A stretch of 64,000 nt of DNA, from positions 310,001-374,000 of the forward strand of contig CAWUHX010000305.1 of assembly GCA_963922205.1 (NCBI GenBank), written 5' to 3'. A program made the translations under genes and the position numbers. Of the stretch, positions 47,600 through 59,191 are shown piece by piece. The notes under the pieces were generated by a model. The model was not told where the DNA came from, did no database searches, and was given only the letters and a program-made list of their open reading frames with translations. The stretch's first letter is position 1. Each line of letters starts with the position of its first letter. Origin of the DNA: Romanomermis culicivorax. Taxonomy: Eukaryota; Nematoda; Enoplea; Mermithida; Mermithidae.

Positions 47600-48279
47600 A
47601 GCTTTAAAAATAAAATGCATCATCGCAGCAGAAGCTAAGATGGTTCTGATGTGGCTGCTGTTCGGCCCATCATACGTAACATTCATTGACGTTCATGGAT
47701 TCCCGGTACGGTGGAGGTTCATCAGCTGCGGAGGGGAAAGAAGTTGACAGTGTTGTCATGTTGAAAAAATATTATGAGAGCAGCTGGAAAATAAGACTAT
47801 TGCGGGCGGAAGCGAGAAATAGAAATGAAATAAGTAAAGAATAAGCCGCTGAAAGGTGAAGAAAGTGTAAAGTAAGAAAATTCAAAATGATGATTACGAC
47901 AAAGCAATACAAACACCACTATGTTAATGGAAACTATGATCAACCGTTAGCAGTTAGTCTTATGAGAGTGAATGGGGCCAGGGTCGGGCAGAAGTAAACC
48001 GAATGGCCTTGCACGTAACAGAACCTAACATTAAAGAAGATACCCCCCCCACAGTGAAAGTGTGGAAAACGGGGAAGTGTGTAAGGCGATGGTGTAAAGT
48101 GGGTAAAGTGTTCACAGGTGATGTATCAGGCGGTGAGAATGTAACCGAACGGGTTATGCTTAGTCCGTAGTCATTGTCTTGTCAACATCATCGCCAGGAT
48201 CTAAATTAAACAAAATGCGGGAGTTATGAACAACATGGTGTGATGAGCGCCGTATCACAAAAGAAAATGTCAGTGCAAA
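47600..48279. other. Retrotransposon spacer between integrase and third coding region
   Basis: No convincing coding; AT/GA-rich with a C-run at 48043-48051. Confidence 0.4.
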
Positions 48280-49443
48280 CTATTGGCAGCGAGAAGTGTG
48301 GGGCAACCGTGGACCAATGGTTTCGAGGTCGAAAACGTCTTTGGCGGGGCGCGGTATGAATCGTTTAAGTTGAGTCGTGGGAATGGTTTGCGGCCTGCCG
48401 GGCGTATCGAGTGAATCAATGGTGACGACGTTTTCAGGTAAGCAGGACACATCCGTGATAATAAAAGGTCCAATGAAATCAAGTTGGATTTTGTTCGCCT
48501 TTCCTGTGTTGATCAAGAGAACAAGGTCCTTGATGGTGAAACCGCATGTTCGGGCTTTGCGATCAAAGTACTCTTTACTGACTGCAGCAGCTATATCAAG
48601 GTTAGCTTTGATTTTCTCGTGCATCTTTAGTTGCGCTTGCATGAGGATATGCTGGTACACATCGTAATTGAGCGATAGTGTGAGTCAGCGGGGGCAATTG
48701 TAATCGAAAGTTATGCGCGGTTCGTAGTCTCGTAATAAGCTGAAGGGCGAATGGCATGTGGCCGTATGCCGCGTGGCGTTGAATGCCAATACAGCGTACC
48801 GTAAGTAGTGCTCTCAATTGTCCGGGGCGTCGGCGGTGTATTTCTTTAGTTGAGCAATTAAGGTTTGATTGAAAAGCTCGACCATTCTGTTGCATTGAGG
48901 GTGATACACCGTTGTTCTGACTTTTCATTTTTTTAGTAGGTCGCAGATGTCTTGCATGAGCTTTGAGGTGAAACATCCACCCTGATCAGAAAGAAGGACA
49001 AGGGGGCTACCATGCAATAGGACAACATTGTTCACAAAGCATTCAATGATGGTTGAAGCCTTTTGATCAGGTATAGGATGCATGGAGACCCATTTCATAA
49101 AATAATCCTGGAAAACAATAATGTATGGGCGTTTCTCACCTACCAGCGAGATGTTGACAATATCGGTGGCAACAATCTCGAAAGGATGTATGGGTTGGAT
49201 TGGTAAGAGCAGCGGAGGCGGCTGTGCGCGCGGTGTTGTCAATTAGCAAATCTTGCAGGACTTGATCCAGTCGTGGACGTTTTCTTCCATGTGAGGCCAC
49301 CAGAAATGAGCTTTGATGGCTGCCAGTGTGCGGCTGGATCCTTGATGGTTCAAAATTTTCGCGCCGTTGAATTGGTGTAACATCTGGTCGACCATGGATG
49401 CGGGAACGACCAATTGCTTGATGTCTTTGATTTCATGATACAA
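48280..49443 (-). pseudogene. Integrase of the LTR retrotransposon
   Basis: 49443-49243 has the H2C2 zinc-binding part ([13 protein letters not shown]...CKIC). 49242-48925 has the core with VATDIV (Asp 1) and [11 protein letters not shown] (Asp 2). The segment with the expected Glu region is in another frame (about 48600-48976). 48660-48280 is the C-terminal part ending in a Gypsy-like LDFIGPFIITDV segment. A stop at 49243 and shifts near 48925 and 48650 break it. Confidence 0.75.
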
Positions 49444-49943
49444 AAGTCCATCTTCTGTGAAGAAAATTGGCGGGTGCTTTGCGATGTTGTGGATTTGGAG
49501 AGAAGCGACGAGTGCGGTGATAGCGGGATCAGCGGCCCGTGCTCATGAGACTTCGTCATGGCAGGCGATTGTAATGGCTTCGACTGGGGGTGGCGCCTAA
49601 TCGTGGCCAACGGCATGTGATTGGGGAATGTGGGTTGACTGATGGTCTTTTTGGTCATTGCACTAGTGATGGCATTGACTTCCACGTCAATTTCCTTGGG
49701 TGGTGAGACCGCTGCTGGGAGTATATGGGGTACCGTTAAGTCAGCGTCTGATAATGCATCAGCAGGATGAAAATTTTTCCCGAAAATTTCAGCGGTCAAG
49801 TCTTCAGTATTCGGAGTTGATGGTTTATCGCAGTCATCTTTCCTGGACAAGAAATCAGCGCAAGCGTTGTCTTTGCCTTTGACGTATTCAACCTTGTAGT
49901 CGTAGTCTTGAAGGTTGATAGCAAAGTGCTGGAGGCGTGAGTT

Positions 49944-50375
49944 TCAGTATTTTTCATCTTTGAGCCATTCAAGCGGCTTGTGGTCGGTATGAACGATAAT
50001 TTTTTGGCTGTATACGTAGTGATGGTACATTTGAAAACTGTAGATGATGGCGAGACATTGGCGTTCCGTTGTACTGTATCGGGTTTCGGTGTCAGTAAGT
50101 ACGTGGCTGTTGTAGGCGATGACCCATTGATCGTTGCCAGTTTCCTGGCACAAGATTGCTCCAATGGCGGTTGTACTGGCGTCAGTTTGGATAGCAAATT
50201 GCGCTTTGCTGTTGTGGACCGGGTAACGGGGGAAAGGCATTGACCTGAGAGCTTTTTTGATGTCTTCGAAAGCGGAAGGGTGTTCTTCAGTGGTGATGTA
50301 TTGGGCGTCTTTCCGTAAAGTCCATACAATGGACTGGACCAGGTTGCCAATTTTGGGATAAATCGCCTGCACCAT
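49944..50375 (-). pseudogene. RNase H domain of the retrotransposon
   Basis: In frame: [16 protein letters not shown] (first Asp), [18 protein letters not shown] (Glu), [11 protein letters not shown] (Asp). This is typical of Ty3/Gypsy RNase H. It is shifted relative to the RT frame, with the join near 50310-50350. Confidence 0.8.
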
Positions 50376-51061
50376 TGAACTAAACCTAAAAAACTTTGCA
50401 TACCTTTCTTGGTAGTTGGGAATTTGTACTCGGTGATAGCCTTGACTTTATCCCGATTGGCAGCGATTCCATTGGCATTAAGAAGATGTCCAAAAAATTT
50501 GACTTGCGGTGGCAGGAATTCACATTTATCGGGCCGGAGCGTAATATTGGCAGCTTGGAGGGCATCGAAAACGATTTGCAAATGTTCCAAATGTTCTTCA
50601 AATGAATTTGAGAAAATGATAATATCGTCGATGTAAATGAGGCAAATTTTCCATATATATGGGCAGAGAATTCGTTCCATCAAACATTGAAATTCGGCGG
50701 GTGCGTTTTTTGAGCCGAACGGCAAAACCTTGGATGGAAACAAACCTTTTTGGCAGCTGAAGGTTGTTTTGTTGCGGGAGTCGTTGTCGAGGGGTACCTG
50801 CCAGTACCCAGCTTTGAGATTGAGGGTGGTGAAAAACTTTGCTTGTCCCATCGCGTCCAAGTAATTGTCAATGCACCGAATTTGGAATTTGTCGCTGGGC
50901 GTGACATCGTTTATTCTGCAATAACCAACAACAGGTCGCCATGAACCATCCTTTTTCTTTACCAGGAACAGCGGTGCCGCCCAGGGCAAGCGGGATTGTT
51001 TGATAAAGTCGCTGTCGAGCATTTCCTGGATATGGGGGCCAATGATGGGTCTTTGCTCCAT
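50340..51061 (-). pseudogene. Reverse transcriptase of the retrotransposon
   Basis: From [13 protein letters not shown] through [15 protein letters not shown] [14 protein letters not shown], the fingers-palm motif [25 protein letters not shown], the active-site motif YIDDIIIFS and VKFFGHLL, to the thumb [13 protein letters not shown]. Catalytic Asp residues are present. This segment is open but its neighbours are not: an in-frame stop lies just upstream near 51090 and RNase H is in another frame. Confidence 0.88.
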
Positions 51062-51548
51062 TGCAGCGCGGTAGTAATGGTGTTATACTGGCTTTGCGGT
51101 GCCAGTATCAATGCTGACAGTAAATTCCTTGGTGAAGGTTGGTTTGTCACCAGGCAGGCTGAAGACATCGCCATTGTGTCATAGCATGTGAAGGGCCTTT
51201 GACTTTGGTGCGGCAGTGATGTAGGTTTTGGCAGTCATTTTGTCCAAAGCGATGTTCAATTTTTGTTGGTCTGTGTGACAAGGGAGCGATTTATCGAGGG
51301 TGGCTGGTTTGTGGTCGGTTAAATCGTGGTCCGCTGCAGCGGTTGCTACATGACAATCTACGGGAGATTCAGCCTGTACAAGCGCTTGTTTTGCCACTGC
51401 GAAAAGTTGGTTTGGGCAGAGCTTGATGCTATTCAGCCTATTATTGACAAAGAGCAGCGGACAGTGGCCGTTGGTGACATTGACAATTGCGGTTTTGATT
51501 GGGAGCTCCGCGGCTACGCTGTTGGTTGATAGTGGTTGAACAATTACG

Positions 51549-52571
51549 TCAGGAATGGTTGCCGTTGTTGTAGGGAAGATGGTGCTGTTTACCCATTGCT
51601 GGCAATGTGGCGAAATTGAAACTGATACTTGGGTGATGAGGAAAATTGGCTCGGCCAGCTCCGTAATCCAGTCCCCGAGGGGGCAGTTTGTGTGGACTAG
51701 GTTGGGTCTGCCGAATCGGTTGTTCAGCCTTGATTTCTTCAGGTTGACTGAAAAGATCAGATTTATCGTCATAAAAACTTACTCGCTCCTCTTCGGGGAT
51801 TTCTTCAAGAATGTTATCGTTCACGTCGTTCAAAAATAATTGTGTTTGTGAGCGGGCCAAGGCGATTACTTTGAGCGGTAGCTTTAGGTCTTGAATTTCG
51901 ATTTAATTTTCCTTGAAGTTTAGGATCGCGTGAATATTGGAATGGGGGAGAAAATCAGTGCCGATGATACATTGATCATTTCCGTTGTCATCAAGAATTA
52001 TGCACTTGATCATATGTTCACCGAATGTGGATTCCATTGTGATGACTACCGGACCATGGGCATTGACAACGGGGCCATCGGCCACTTTGATTTTACCACA
52101 TATCAGGAGTTGGAGCGATTGTTTGTCGAATGCCTGTTTGACTAATCCTGATGACAATACGGAGCATTAGGCACAGGTGTCGATGAGCGCGTGTGCCTTG
52201 ACGGCGCCAAGTTTAATGGGGATTTGGAAAATTCTGGTGGAGGCATATTTGCGGATGAAAGTCTTTGATGACGGCCTGAGGTTGTCAATCTGGCAAATGG
52301 ATGAGCAGATGTGACACGGATCATGGAAGGCATGGCCTGTTGCATTCCAACAAACAATCCCGGGGCTCACGATCGGGGTGGCAGATGCTATTTCTTTGGA
52401 AGGGATGACCATGTTGGCGGCGGAGGTTGATTGATTGAGCGCGCGCGTATCCAGAGCAGTTGCGGAAACGGTTGAGGATGATGGCAAAGCCAGTAGCGCA
52501 AGTGGGAATTTTGAGGATTGAGAACTGGTGCATGAGGAATCCGTGGGCATTGTAACGTATGGGGCTGGCAC
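51549..52571 (-). pseudogene. Retropepsin region of the retrotransposon
   Basis: The active-site segment reads HALIDTCA, with Cys where retropepsins have Gly (DTGA), followed directly by a stop at about 52168. The same frame continues with SVLSSGLVKQAFDK and IIGTDFL (the conserved second-half IxGxDFL motif). Downstream 51549-51860 is a linker to RT. The protease is therefore inactivated in at least two ways. Confidence 0.65.
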
Positions 52572-52871
52572 GGCATTATAGTGAATGTGTTGTTCCCATG
52601 GCGCCGGAAAATGTTGATTCGGGTAGATGGCGTAGGTGTTCTGAACAAAATCATTTGGAGGATTTACTGAATTACCCTCATAAAAATAGTTTCTTGCACC
52701 GCGGGAGTAATTTGAACCTCTCTGGGACAGTGCTCCGCAGCGTGGTCTCCAATCGTGTTGGCCACAGATATCATTGGAGCTGATTCGAAAATTGGTTTGT
52801 GGTGGTTGAACGCTGTGGGTTGGACAGTTGAAATCTTGCCGATTGGTTCATTGAGCATTTTGTCACTTGAG

Positions 52872-55137
52872 CCAGACACAATCTTCGGTATTGTGGGTGT
52901 GGGACTTGTGAGTGTGGCACCAAAGGCCTGTCAATTGCGCGATGCGGGGGCAGTCGCGGCTTGGGGATCGGTCAAAACGGTTGGGTTAAATATCCCGAGG
53001 TTGAGATTGGTGGCGAGGGCTTTGTAGCCGGGCATTGGATGGGTGTTCTTGGAGGTGTTGCCGTGATTTTTCGTTCTTCATGGTTGTGGTCGTATCATTG
53101 GATCAATTGCTCCAGGGGCATCTCTGTGTGCGGTTGCAAATGCGGGGTTTGTTCTAGCGGTTGTGGTTGAAAAGAGATGAATTTATTGGGTGTTGACACC
53201 GAATTTTGGGGGCGGCGATCAGTTGAAAGTGTGCAGTTGTGATGGCGGTCCTGTGATCGGTCCGTGCTACAGCGGTGGTCAAAATGGCGATTGAACGTCT
53301 GCGGTGATCTTGGTTGCTGTATTTCCTGATCCGCTTGGTTGACAAGTATTGGTCACTCCCCGGTTCCGATTTCAGCTTTAGTTGCATTGAGGATGCTACG
53401 GGCCTTGGCGACGGCATTGGCCAATTGTTGGACATTTGTGAAAGTTTTCGCTTGTTCGCTAATTGTTAATTGGTAGAAAACAGGCATTTTAGTCAAAAAA
53501 GTGTCAATTACTTGTTTGTGCCGAAAAGTTTGGTCCCCATCTTGGTATAGCAATTGTACATAAGTCATTACCTTACTCAAAAATGTGGCAGGTTCCTCTC
53601 CGGCTTCAAGGGTGATCGACGCGAGCTCGTGTTTGAGAGTCATTTTGTTGCAATGTTGCAATCCGGGGCTAATTGGAACATGAGGAAATTTTTTGCGTCT
53701 TCCTAGCGTGTCATATCTTGAATCATGTCACTCAGCGTATCGCGGGTAAGTCCGCAGAGTCGCTCATCTTGACGTGGTTTGAAGCGTCGTATCCGAACTC
53801 ATTTTCTAAGCGAATGAAAAAGTGTAGGAGGCGTTTGTTTTTCGCGGCTCCGTCAATGGCAAGCGGGTGCATGTTGTCGACAATAGTTTTGATTCGGCTA
53901 TCTTCTTGGTGATGAGACATGTGCGGCAAATCATATCGAGGTTGCAGGTGGTCATATTAATTGTCAGGCGGGTAATCCGAGAAACCAAATGGGTTGGCCA
54001 CGGGCTTGGGCATCTTTGAGGTGCAGAACGGGATGTTTCCTCTTCCCCATGGGCGTTATGAGAAAAGTCGTTATTGTACAGGGTGTCGGTGAATGGCGCT
54101 TTAGGTTTGACATGCACTGGTGGCCGACCGAAAGCCAAAGCTGGTTCAGTTTCACAGAGAGTCTCATTCGGGATATAAATATCGCGCGTTTCCTCGCTGT
54201 GAAACCGTGAGGTCACTGGCGGTGGTCTTGGTGTGGGTGGGTTACATGCTGCGGCTGCAGCGGTGGTTGTTGAAATTAATTGTTGCAATTGTTCTGCTAG
54301 GGTGGCAAAGCGTGCGTTTGTGGATTTCGCTTGCTCTTGGATTTGGCGTTGAACACGTAGTTGCCGGGCTTGAAATCAATTGGAAATGGCGCCGATAATT
54401 TGATTGATTGTTTGGACTGTTGGAACATTGTTGGTTATCCGTGCGGCAGCGGTGCTGAGCTGTTCTAACACATCGGATGCTTCTATTTGGAAATTATGAA
54501 CTTCATTTGTGTTTGCGATTGCTAAACTGTTGCGGTGATTTGTAACTGGAGCCCGGGTGGCAGCTGGGGCCTGCAGTTGATCGATATTGATAAAGGAGTC
54601 CGAGGAATCAGTTCGGGCGACGGTTGTGTCGTTGTTGACTTGCATGGCGGTGCTGGGCGGCAGTATCTATGATACAGCTGGCACTCTAGCACATATAATG
54701 GCGGCAATGACTGGATCTTGACTCAAGGGTGGCGACCCATGTGAATTGACTATCGCGGAGGTTGTGGAAATGAGCAGTACTTGAGTTTGTGCAGTCCTGT
54801 CCAATGCAGAGCTACTGAAATTAGACAAGGGTGGATTAGGGGGCAGGAGGCTTACCGTGGGTATGGCTGATGATTGTGTAATATTTGTCCACCATGGCGG
54901 ATATATTTGGTCAAAACTCAGGGCACGGCACGCGGCCATGGTTGCATTAGGCGAGCTTGATCGCGACGGGAGGCGTGTGAAATCCGGGGGTGTGTGGCTT
55001 ACTTTGGGCACCTTTTTCCAGAGGGTATAATAACCTTTTTTGTAACCTTGGGCACAACTAGGGCATGGTCGAATTTTGAAACTTGGGATCATATTTGGAT
55101 GCAGCGCAATGGCGGGGAAAGGAAGCATACAATCCAA
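52872..55137 (-). pseudogene. Gag region of the retrotransposon
   Basis: Frames at 54667-55137, 54376-54645, 53806-54288 and 53353-53661 are pieces of gag. The last contains [21 protein letters not shown] and IDTFLTKMP, which resemble Gypsy capsid C-terminal segments. Near 52900 one frame reads [18 protein letters not shown], a CxxH...H..C zinc-knuckle-like motif common in invertebrate Gypsy gag. Several stops and shifts. Confidence 0.6.
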
Positions 55138-55148
55138 ACAGTCATCAG

Positions 55149-55688
55149 TGTTGTATTTGCAGATGCGTCAGGGCTTTGAGTATGGGCAGGATTGGGATCC
55201 CAGAGTTTGTCCTTAATGTGCGTATTTCCCATGCCCACACTTACCCAATCAACTTAATTAATAGTACTTAAACCCGACAGTGATAACCCTACCAATCAAG
55301 GAAAAGGTACTTCCTTAATTGTCTCCCGAATAAAAATAAACACAAGGAAGAAAACCTTTCTTGAATTTTACCTTACGTAATAAAAACACTTACTCACAAA
55401 ACACGGCTGGGCGAGCGTATAAAGAATTCACTCCCAGGCACTAGGGAGAAAAACAAACAAAAGACGGGCGTGCAGGAAGGCAGCGAGTACGTTATAAGAC
55501 CAATGGAAAAGGTATGTTATATAAAACAGAAAGTAATGCAGACTAAGAGAGAGCTAGCGCACATGTACCAACATGCGCTACAGTAAGATGGCTGTTGATG
55601 GTCCGCGTTGCTCGCTACACTTGGTACTTGCGGGCCTCATGCGCGGTTTGACAAAAAATGACAAAATCGGCGGAAACACACTACAACA
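55149..55688 (-). repeat. 5' LTR
   Basis: 540 bp, TGTTGTATTTGC...ACTACAACA on the plus strand; direct copy of 41408-41940. Confidence 0.9.
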
Positions 55689-56679
55689 CAAGTGTCAGCA
55701 TACTTTATACAAAACTTTCCACGCTTTTTACAGAAATATGCAAATTTTTTCACATTATTTTAGCCTCCTAAAAATTTTCCGTGAATGATGGCAAAGTTGA
55801 AGAACAGTAATGATGGTAACTTAATGTAGCCCAAGCCACAGTAGAATCAGGTCACAAATGTAAGATAATGATTGGTAGCACATCCAATTTTTCTAGTAGT
55901 AAGAACATTGTGTTTTATTTTCAGGAAAAGTATGAGACAAGCAGGGAAGTAAATCAATTCTATAAAGTAAACATAATCAACTGTTAGCCAAAGTAGCATT
56001 TTGAGGTGTTGATCTAACTCAAGAAGATGAAAACTTCCAAATGAAACGAATATGATCTATGTCAATAATTGTTTTCTGCATGCATACGTACACTTTTTCA
56101 CAAATTTTACTTAAGCAGCCCGAAACCCCCTTTCAAACGATTTGCATTCAAAACACTACAATATACAATTTCGCTATTCGAAATGCCTTGCAGTACAACT
56201 ATTTTACTCTAAAAACTTTAAAAACGTATTCTTGGCAAAAAAAATTGTAAAGTTTCTCGGCCATCATTTGCCTGATGTTCAAGATCTCATGAAGTTCATA
56301 TTTTTTATATTGTTCCTTATAGAATAAGTGGTAATAAAAAACACCGGATAAAGCTAATTTAACAAATAAAACTCGTAGAATTCAACCGGAATGAAAAGTT
56401 GTTACAATAATAAACCATGCACTTTCTAAAGTTCTTCTTGAAATACTTGCAAATAATTAGAACTATACTCCACACATTTCACAATGATCGATGCAGCGAG
56501 GTCGGGGTCGAACTCTTATTCAAAATTGTAGAGCGCTCGTTGCCTCTATTGGATGAATTTTTCTTTCGTGATACGGACTCGTTGATGATTCAACCACTCC
56601 AAGATTATCGAAGCTAATTTAATGGTCTCTTGTAAGGCGGCATTTACCAAAGCTCCGATCACTGCGTCGATCATTTCAA
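55689..56679. other. Intergenic, with distant similarity to the peptide-gene flank
   Basis: 55864-56060 resembles 39425-39600 (anchors ATGATTGGTAGCACAT and GGTGTTGATCTAACTCAAGAAG). No coding frame kept. The rest shows nothing. Confidence 0.4.
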
Positions 56680-57766
56680 AACTAGTTTATTAGAAAATGC
56701 CCCGATCGGGCAGAAAAAAGGAGAATATACTTGCTTCGACAGTTGCCATGGTAGAAAAAGAAGTGGACTAGATTTTTGAGAACTTGGGTCAAAGTTGGAA
56801 AAAATTCACTTCCTTTATATTGGATTTTCATTCTTTCTCAAAAAAATTGTCTATGTCTGTGAAAAAGTATATTCTGCAGCATCGTGCATTTTGTCCTTCA
56901 ACTGGCATCAACTACAGTAAAATTTTTCTGTATGAAAATTATATGCACCTGACTTCAAGTGTAAAGAAATGGTAAACCGATAGCATTCTAACTTCCGACC
57001 AATTCAAAACTCCTGCCTTTCACACTAGCTGAAAAATAGTGAGGGAGGCATATTACAGTCATTTTCAGAACGATAAAGGAATCTGAGGTTCATTTCACTA
57101 ACCCAACATGAGGATAATCTCAACATCGGGATTAAATTGATGATCCTGAGTTTAAGCTATTCACAATGTCCAAATTATTTTCTTTCAATGCACAAATCAT
57201 ACTCACTTCAGGATTAACTAAAACTGAAGTTTGAGTTCGAGTTTGGGAATCACAGAAATTTTCATATTTATTTGCCTTAGAGACAAGAAAATTATGCGAA
57301 AATGTCACTTGATTCTTTTTGTTGACACCAAATTCAATGAAATGTCTAACACCATTGGAAGCAAACATGTGTGAGAGGAGACACGAGGGTACAAATTTCC
57401 ACAAGGGTTTTGAAACTGGAAAATTTGTTATGCAAAAAATTTTTTGGTCAATTTTTTTTGAATTTTTTGTCTCACAAAATGCTAAAACACCAAGGTCCAC
57501 GCCTGTACTCTCCTAAAAATTTCAGAGATGCACATGCTTGGTTGGAAAGTGTGATGATGCACTCAGCTGCAGAATATACTTTTTCACAGACATAGACAAT
57601 TTTTTTGAGAAAGAATGAAAATCCAATATAAAGGAAGTGAATTTTTTCCAACTTTGACCCAAGTTCTCAAAAATCTAGTCCACTTCTTTTTCTACCATGG
57701 CAACTGTCGAAGCAAGTATATTCTCCTTTTTTCTGCCCGATCGGGGCATTTTCTAATAAACTAGTT
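56680..57766. mobile_element. MITE with 201-bp terminal inverted repeats
   Basis: 56680-56880 and 57566-57766 are near-perfect inverted copies beginning AACTAGTTTATTAGAAAATG, followed by CCCCGATCGGGCAG and ending at CTGCAG. The ~685-bp middle is non-coding. Single ends of the same family occur at 34738-34907 and 60994-61142. Confidence 0.8.
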
Positions 57767-57942
57767 CACCTCTTTTTAGTGGGCCTCAACCATGCACAAA
57801 AACTTTCATAGAAGCACATTGAAGTCTTAAATTTGGTCATCTGCACTTCAAAAAAAAAAATAAAAAAAAAAAACTTCAAGCAACGAATTCTCACTTCCGG
57901 CAAAAGTAAAGGATGTGTAAACCGCATAGTACTTAAAAAACG

Positions 57943-58689
57943 GTGTAAAGATACTGAAAGGTGACCATATCTATTGAATTCCTCATGGTTTAGAATCCTT
58001 CAACCCAAAAAATCGCAGATATACCTTTGTTTACACAAATGACTTTTTTCGTGTAAACTGACTCCTTTCATTGAATTTCCCACGGTCAGAAACATCTTCC
58101 CTCAAAAATCGCAGAAATACATTTGTTTACACTCAATATGAATTGATGTGTAAAGTGATCACTTTCATTAAATTCCCAGTGGTCGAAAACCCCTCCCACA
58201 AAAAACTCACGAAAACAGGCTTGGTTAAATCCGGAATAATTCTTTTGTGTAAAGTGACACATCCATTGAATTCCCCGTAGTCGAAAACCCCTTCCATAAG
58301 AATCACGAAAATACGCTTGTTTACACCCGCGATAGTTTTTTTATAAGATGATCGCATTCATCAAATTCTCCGTGATCGAAAACCCCTTCCATCAATAAAT
58401 CACGAAAATACGTTTGTTTACACACGGGATAGTTTTTGGTGTAAAGTGATCACATTCATTGAATTAATCGTTGTCGAAAATCCCCTCCACAAGAAAATTA
58501 CGGCAGTACGCTTGTTTACACCGTGGATAATTGATTTGTGTAAAGTGAGGACGTCTATTGAATTCCCCGCAGTCGAAAACTCCCTCCACTGAAAAAATCA
58601 CGGAAATACGCTTGTTTACACCTGGGATAATTTTTCGTGTAAAGTGACCGCGTCCATCAAATTCCCAATGGTCGAAAACCCTTGCAGCC
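57943..58689 (+). repeat. Minisatellite, ~97-bp unit, about 8 copies
   Basis: Each unit contains GTGTAAAGTGA..., CATTGAATTCCC, GTCGAAAACCCCTTCCA, AATCACGAAAATACGCTTGTTTACACC. Copies start near 57945, 58050, 58150, 58250, 58345, 58440, 58537 and 58635. The first and last are most diverged. Units contain facing GTGTAAA / TTTACAC halves. Confidence 0.85.
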
Positions 58690-58739
58690 CAAAAATCCCA
58701 ATAAGGCTACAGGTTTATTTGAAACGGCTAAAAAATTAG

Positions 58740-59191
58740 TAGTGCATTATGCTGCAAAAACTAATTTTTTTGAACCCATAAGTATTATATAACAAAATTG
58801 AGGAATTTGGCTTTTTCCGGGACTTTGGACAACCATATAATTGAATTGAGGCCATATTTCAAAGAAAAAAAAATTCGCATTTGAGATTACACCCCCAAGA
58901 TGCTTAGGCCGAAGTATGGAGGTTGGATATGGCACACCGATTGCTGGGCATGGTAGAACTGGGGGGCCTAAAAAGGTGCGTTTTTTACCTGTTTTTGGGG
59001 CCCCACCGAGCACCACTTGCAGATAGAGGCGAAATGACGAAAGGCACCCCATAGTTTGCCCCTATGCCCGATATTATGCAAAAAACCCGAAGGTTCTAGC
59101 TCTTACCGTTTTGGCTCTAGAGGGGGGGGGGGACATGAAATTTGGGGGCCAAGTATATTATAGGTTGACGCTGTCGCGCCACCTATGATGA
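58740..59191. repeat. Dispersed repeat ending CGCGCCACCTATGAT, copy 1
   Basis: Shares TTGAATTGAGGCC, CCCAAGATGCTTAGGCCGAAGTATGGAG, CCATTGCTGGGCATG-type segments and CCAAGTATATTATAGGTTGACG...CGCGCCACCTATGAT with 61143-63610. An inverted fragment of the end is at 60597-60632. Non-coding. Confidence 0.7.

Larger units (their letters stand above)
41408..55688 (-). mobile_element. Ty3/Gypsy-like LTR retrotransposon, 14.3 kb, decayed, with extra 3' coding region
   Basis: Two direct LTRs (41408-41940 and 55149-55688) begin TGTTG and end CAACA. Read on the minus strand the order is gag, zinc knuckle, protease, RT, RNase H, integrase, then ~6 kb of additional coding sequence and a polypurine tract (AAGGGGGGAGGGG) abutting the 3' LTR at 41941. 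Gypsy order (integrase after RNase H) and the YIDDI motif support Ty3/Gypsy. Many frame changes and stops show decay. Flanking bases CAAC/CAAG are an imperfect duplication candidate. Internal length is well above the usual 5-7 kb for this group. Confidence 0.9.

Noticed and set aside
57943..58689. CRISPR-like array
   Set aside because: Units are ~97 bp with no constant repeat/variable spacer pattern; it is a minisatellite in a eukaryotic genome.
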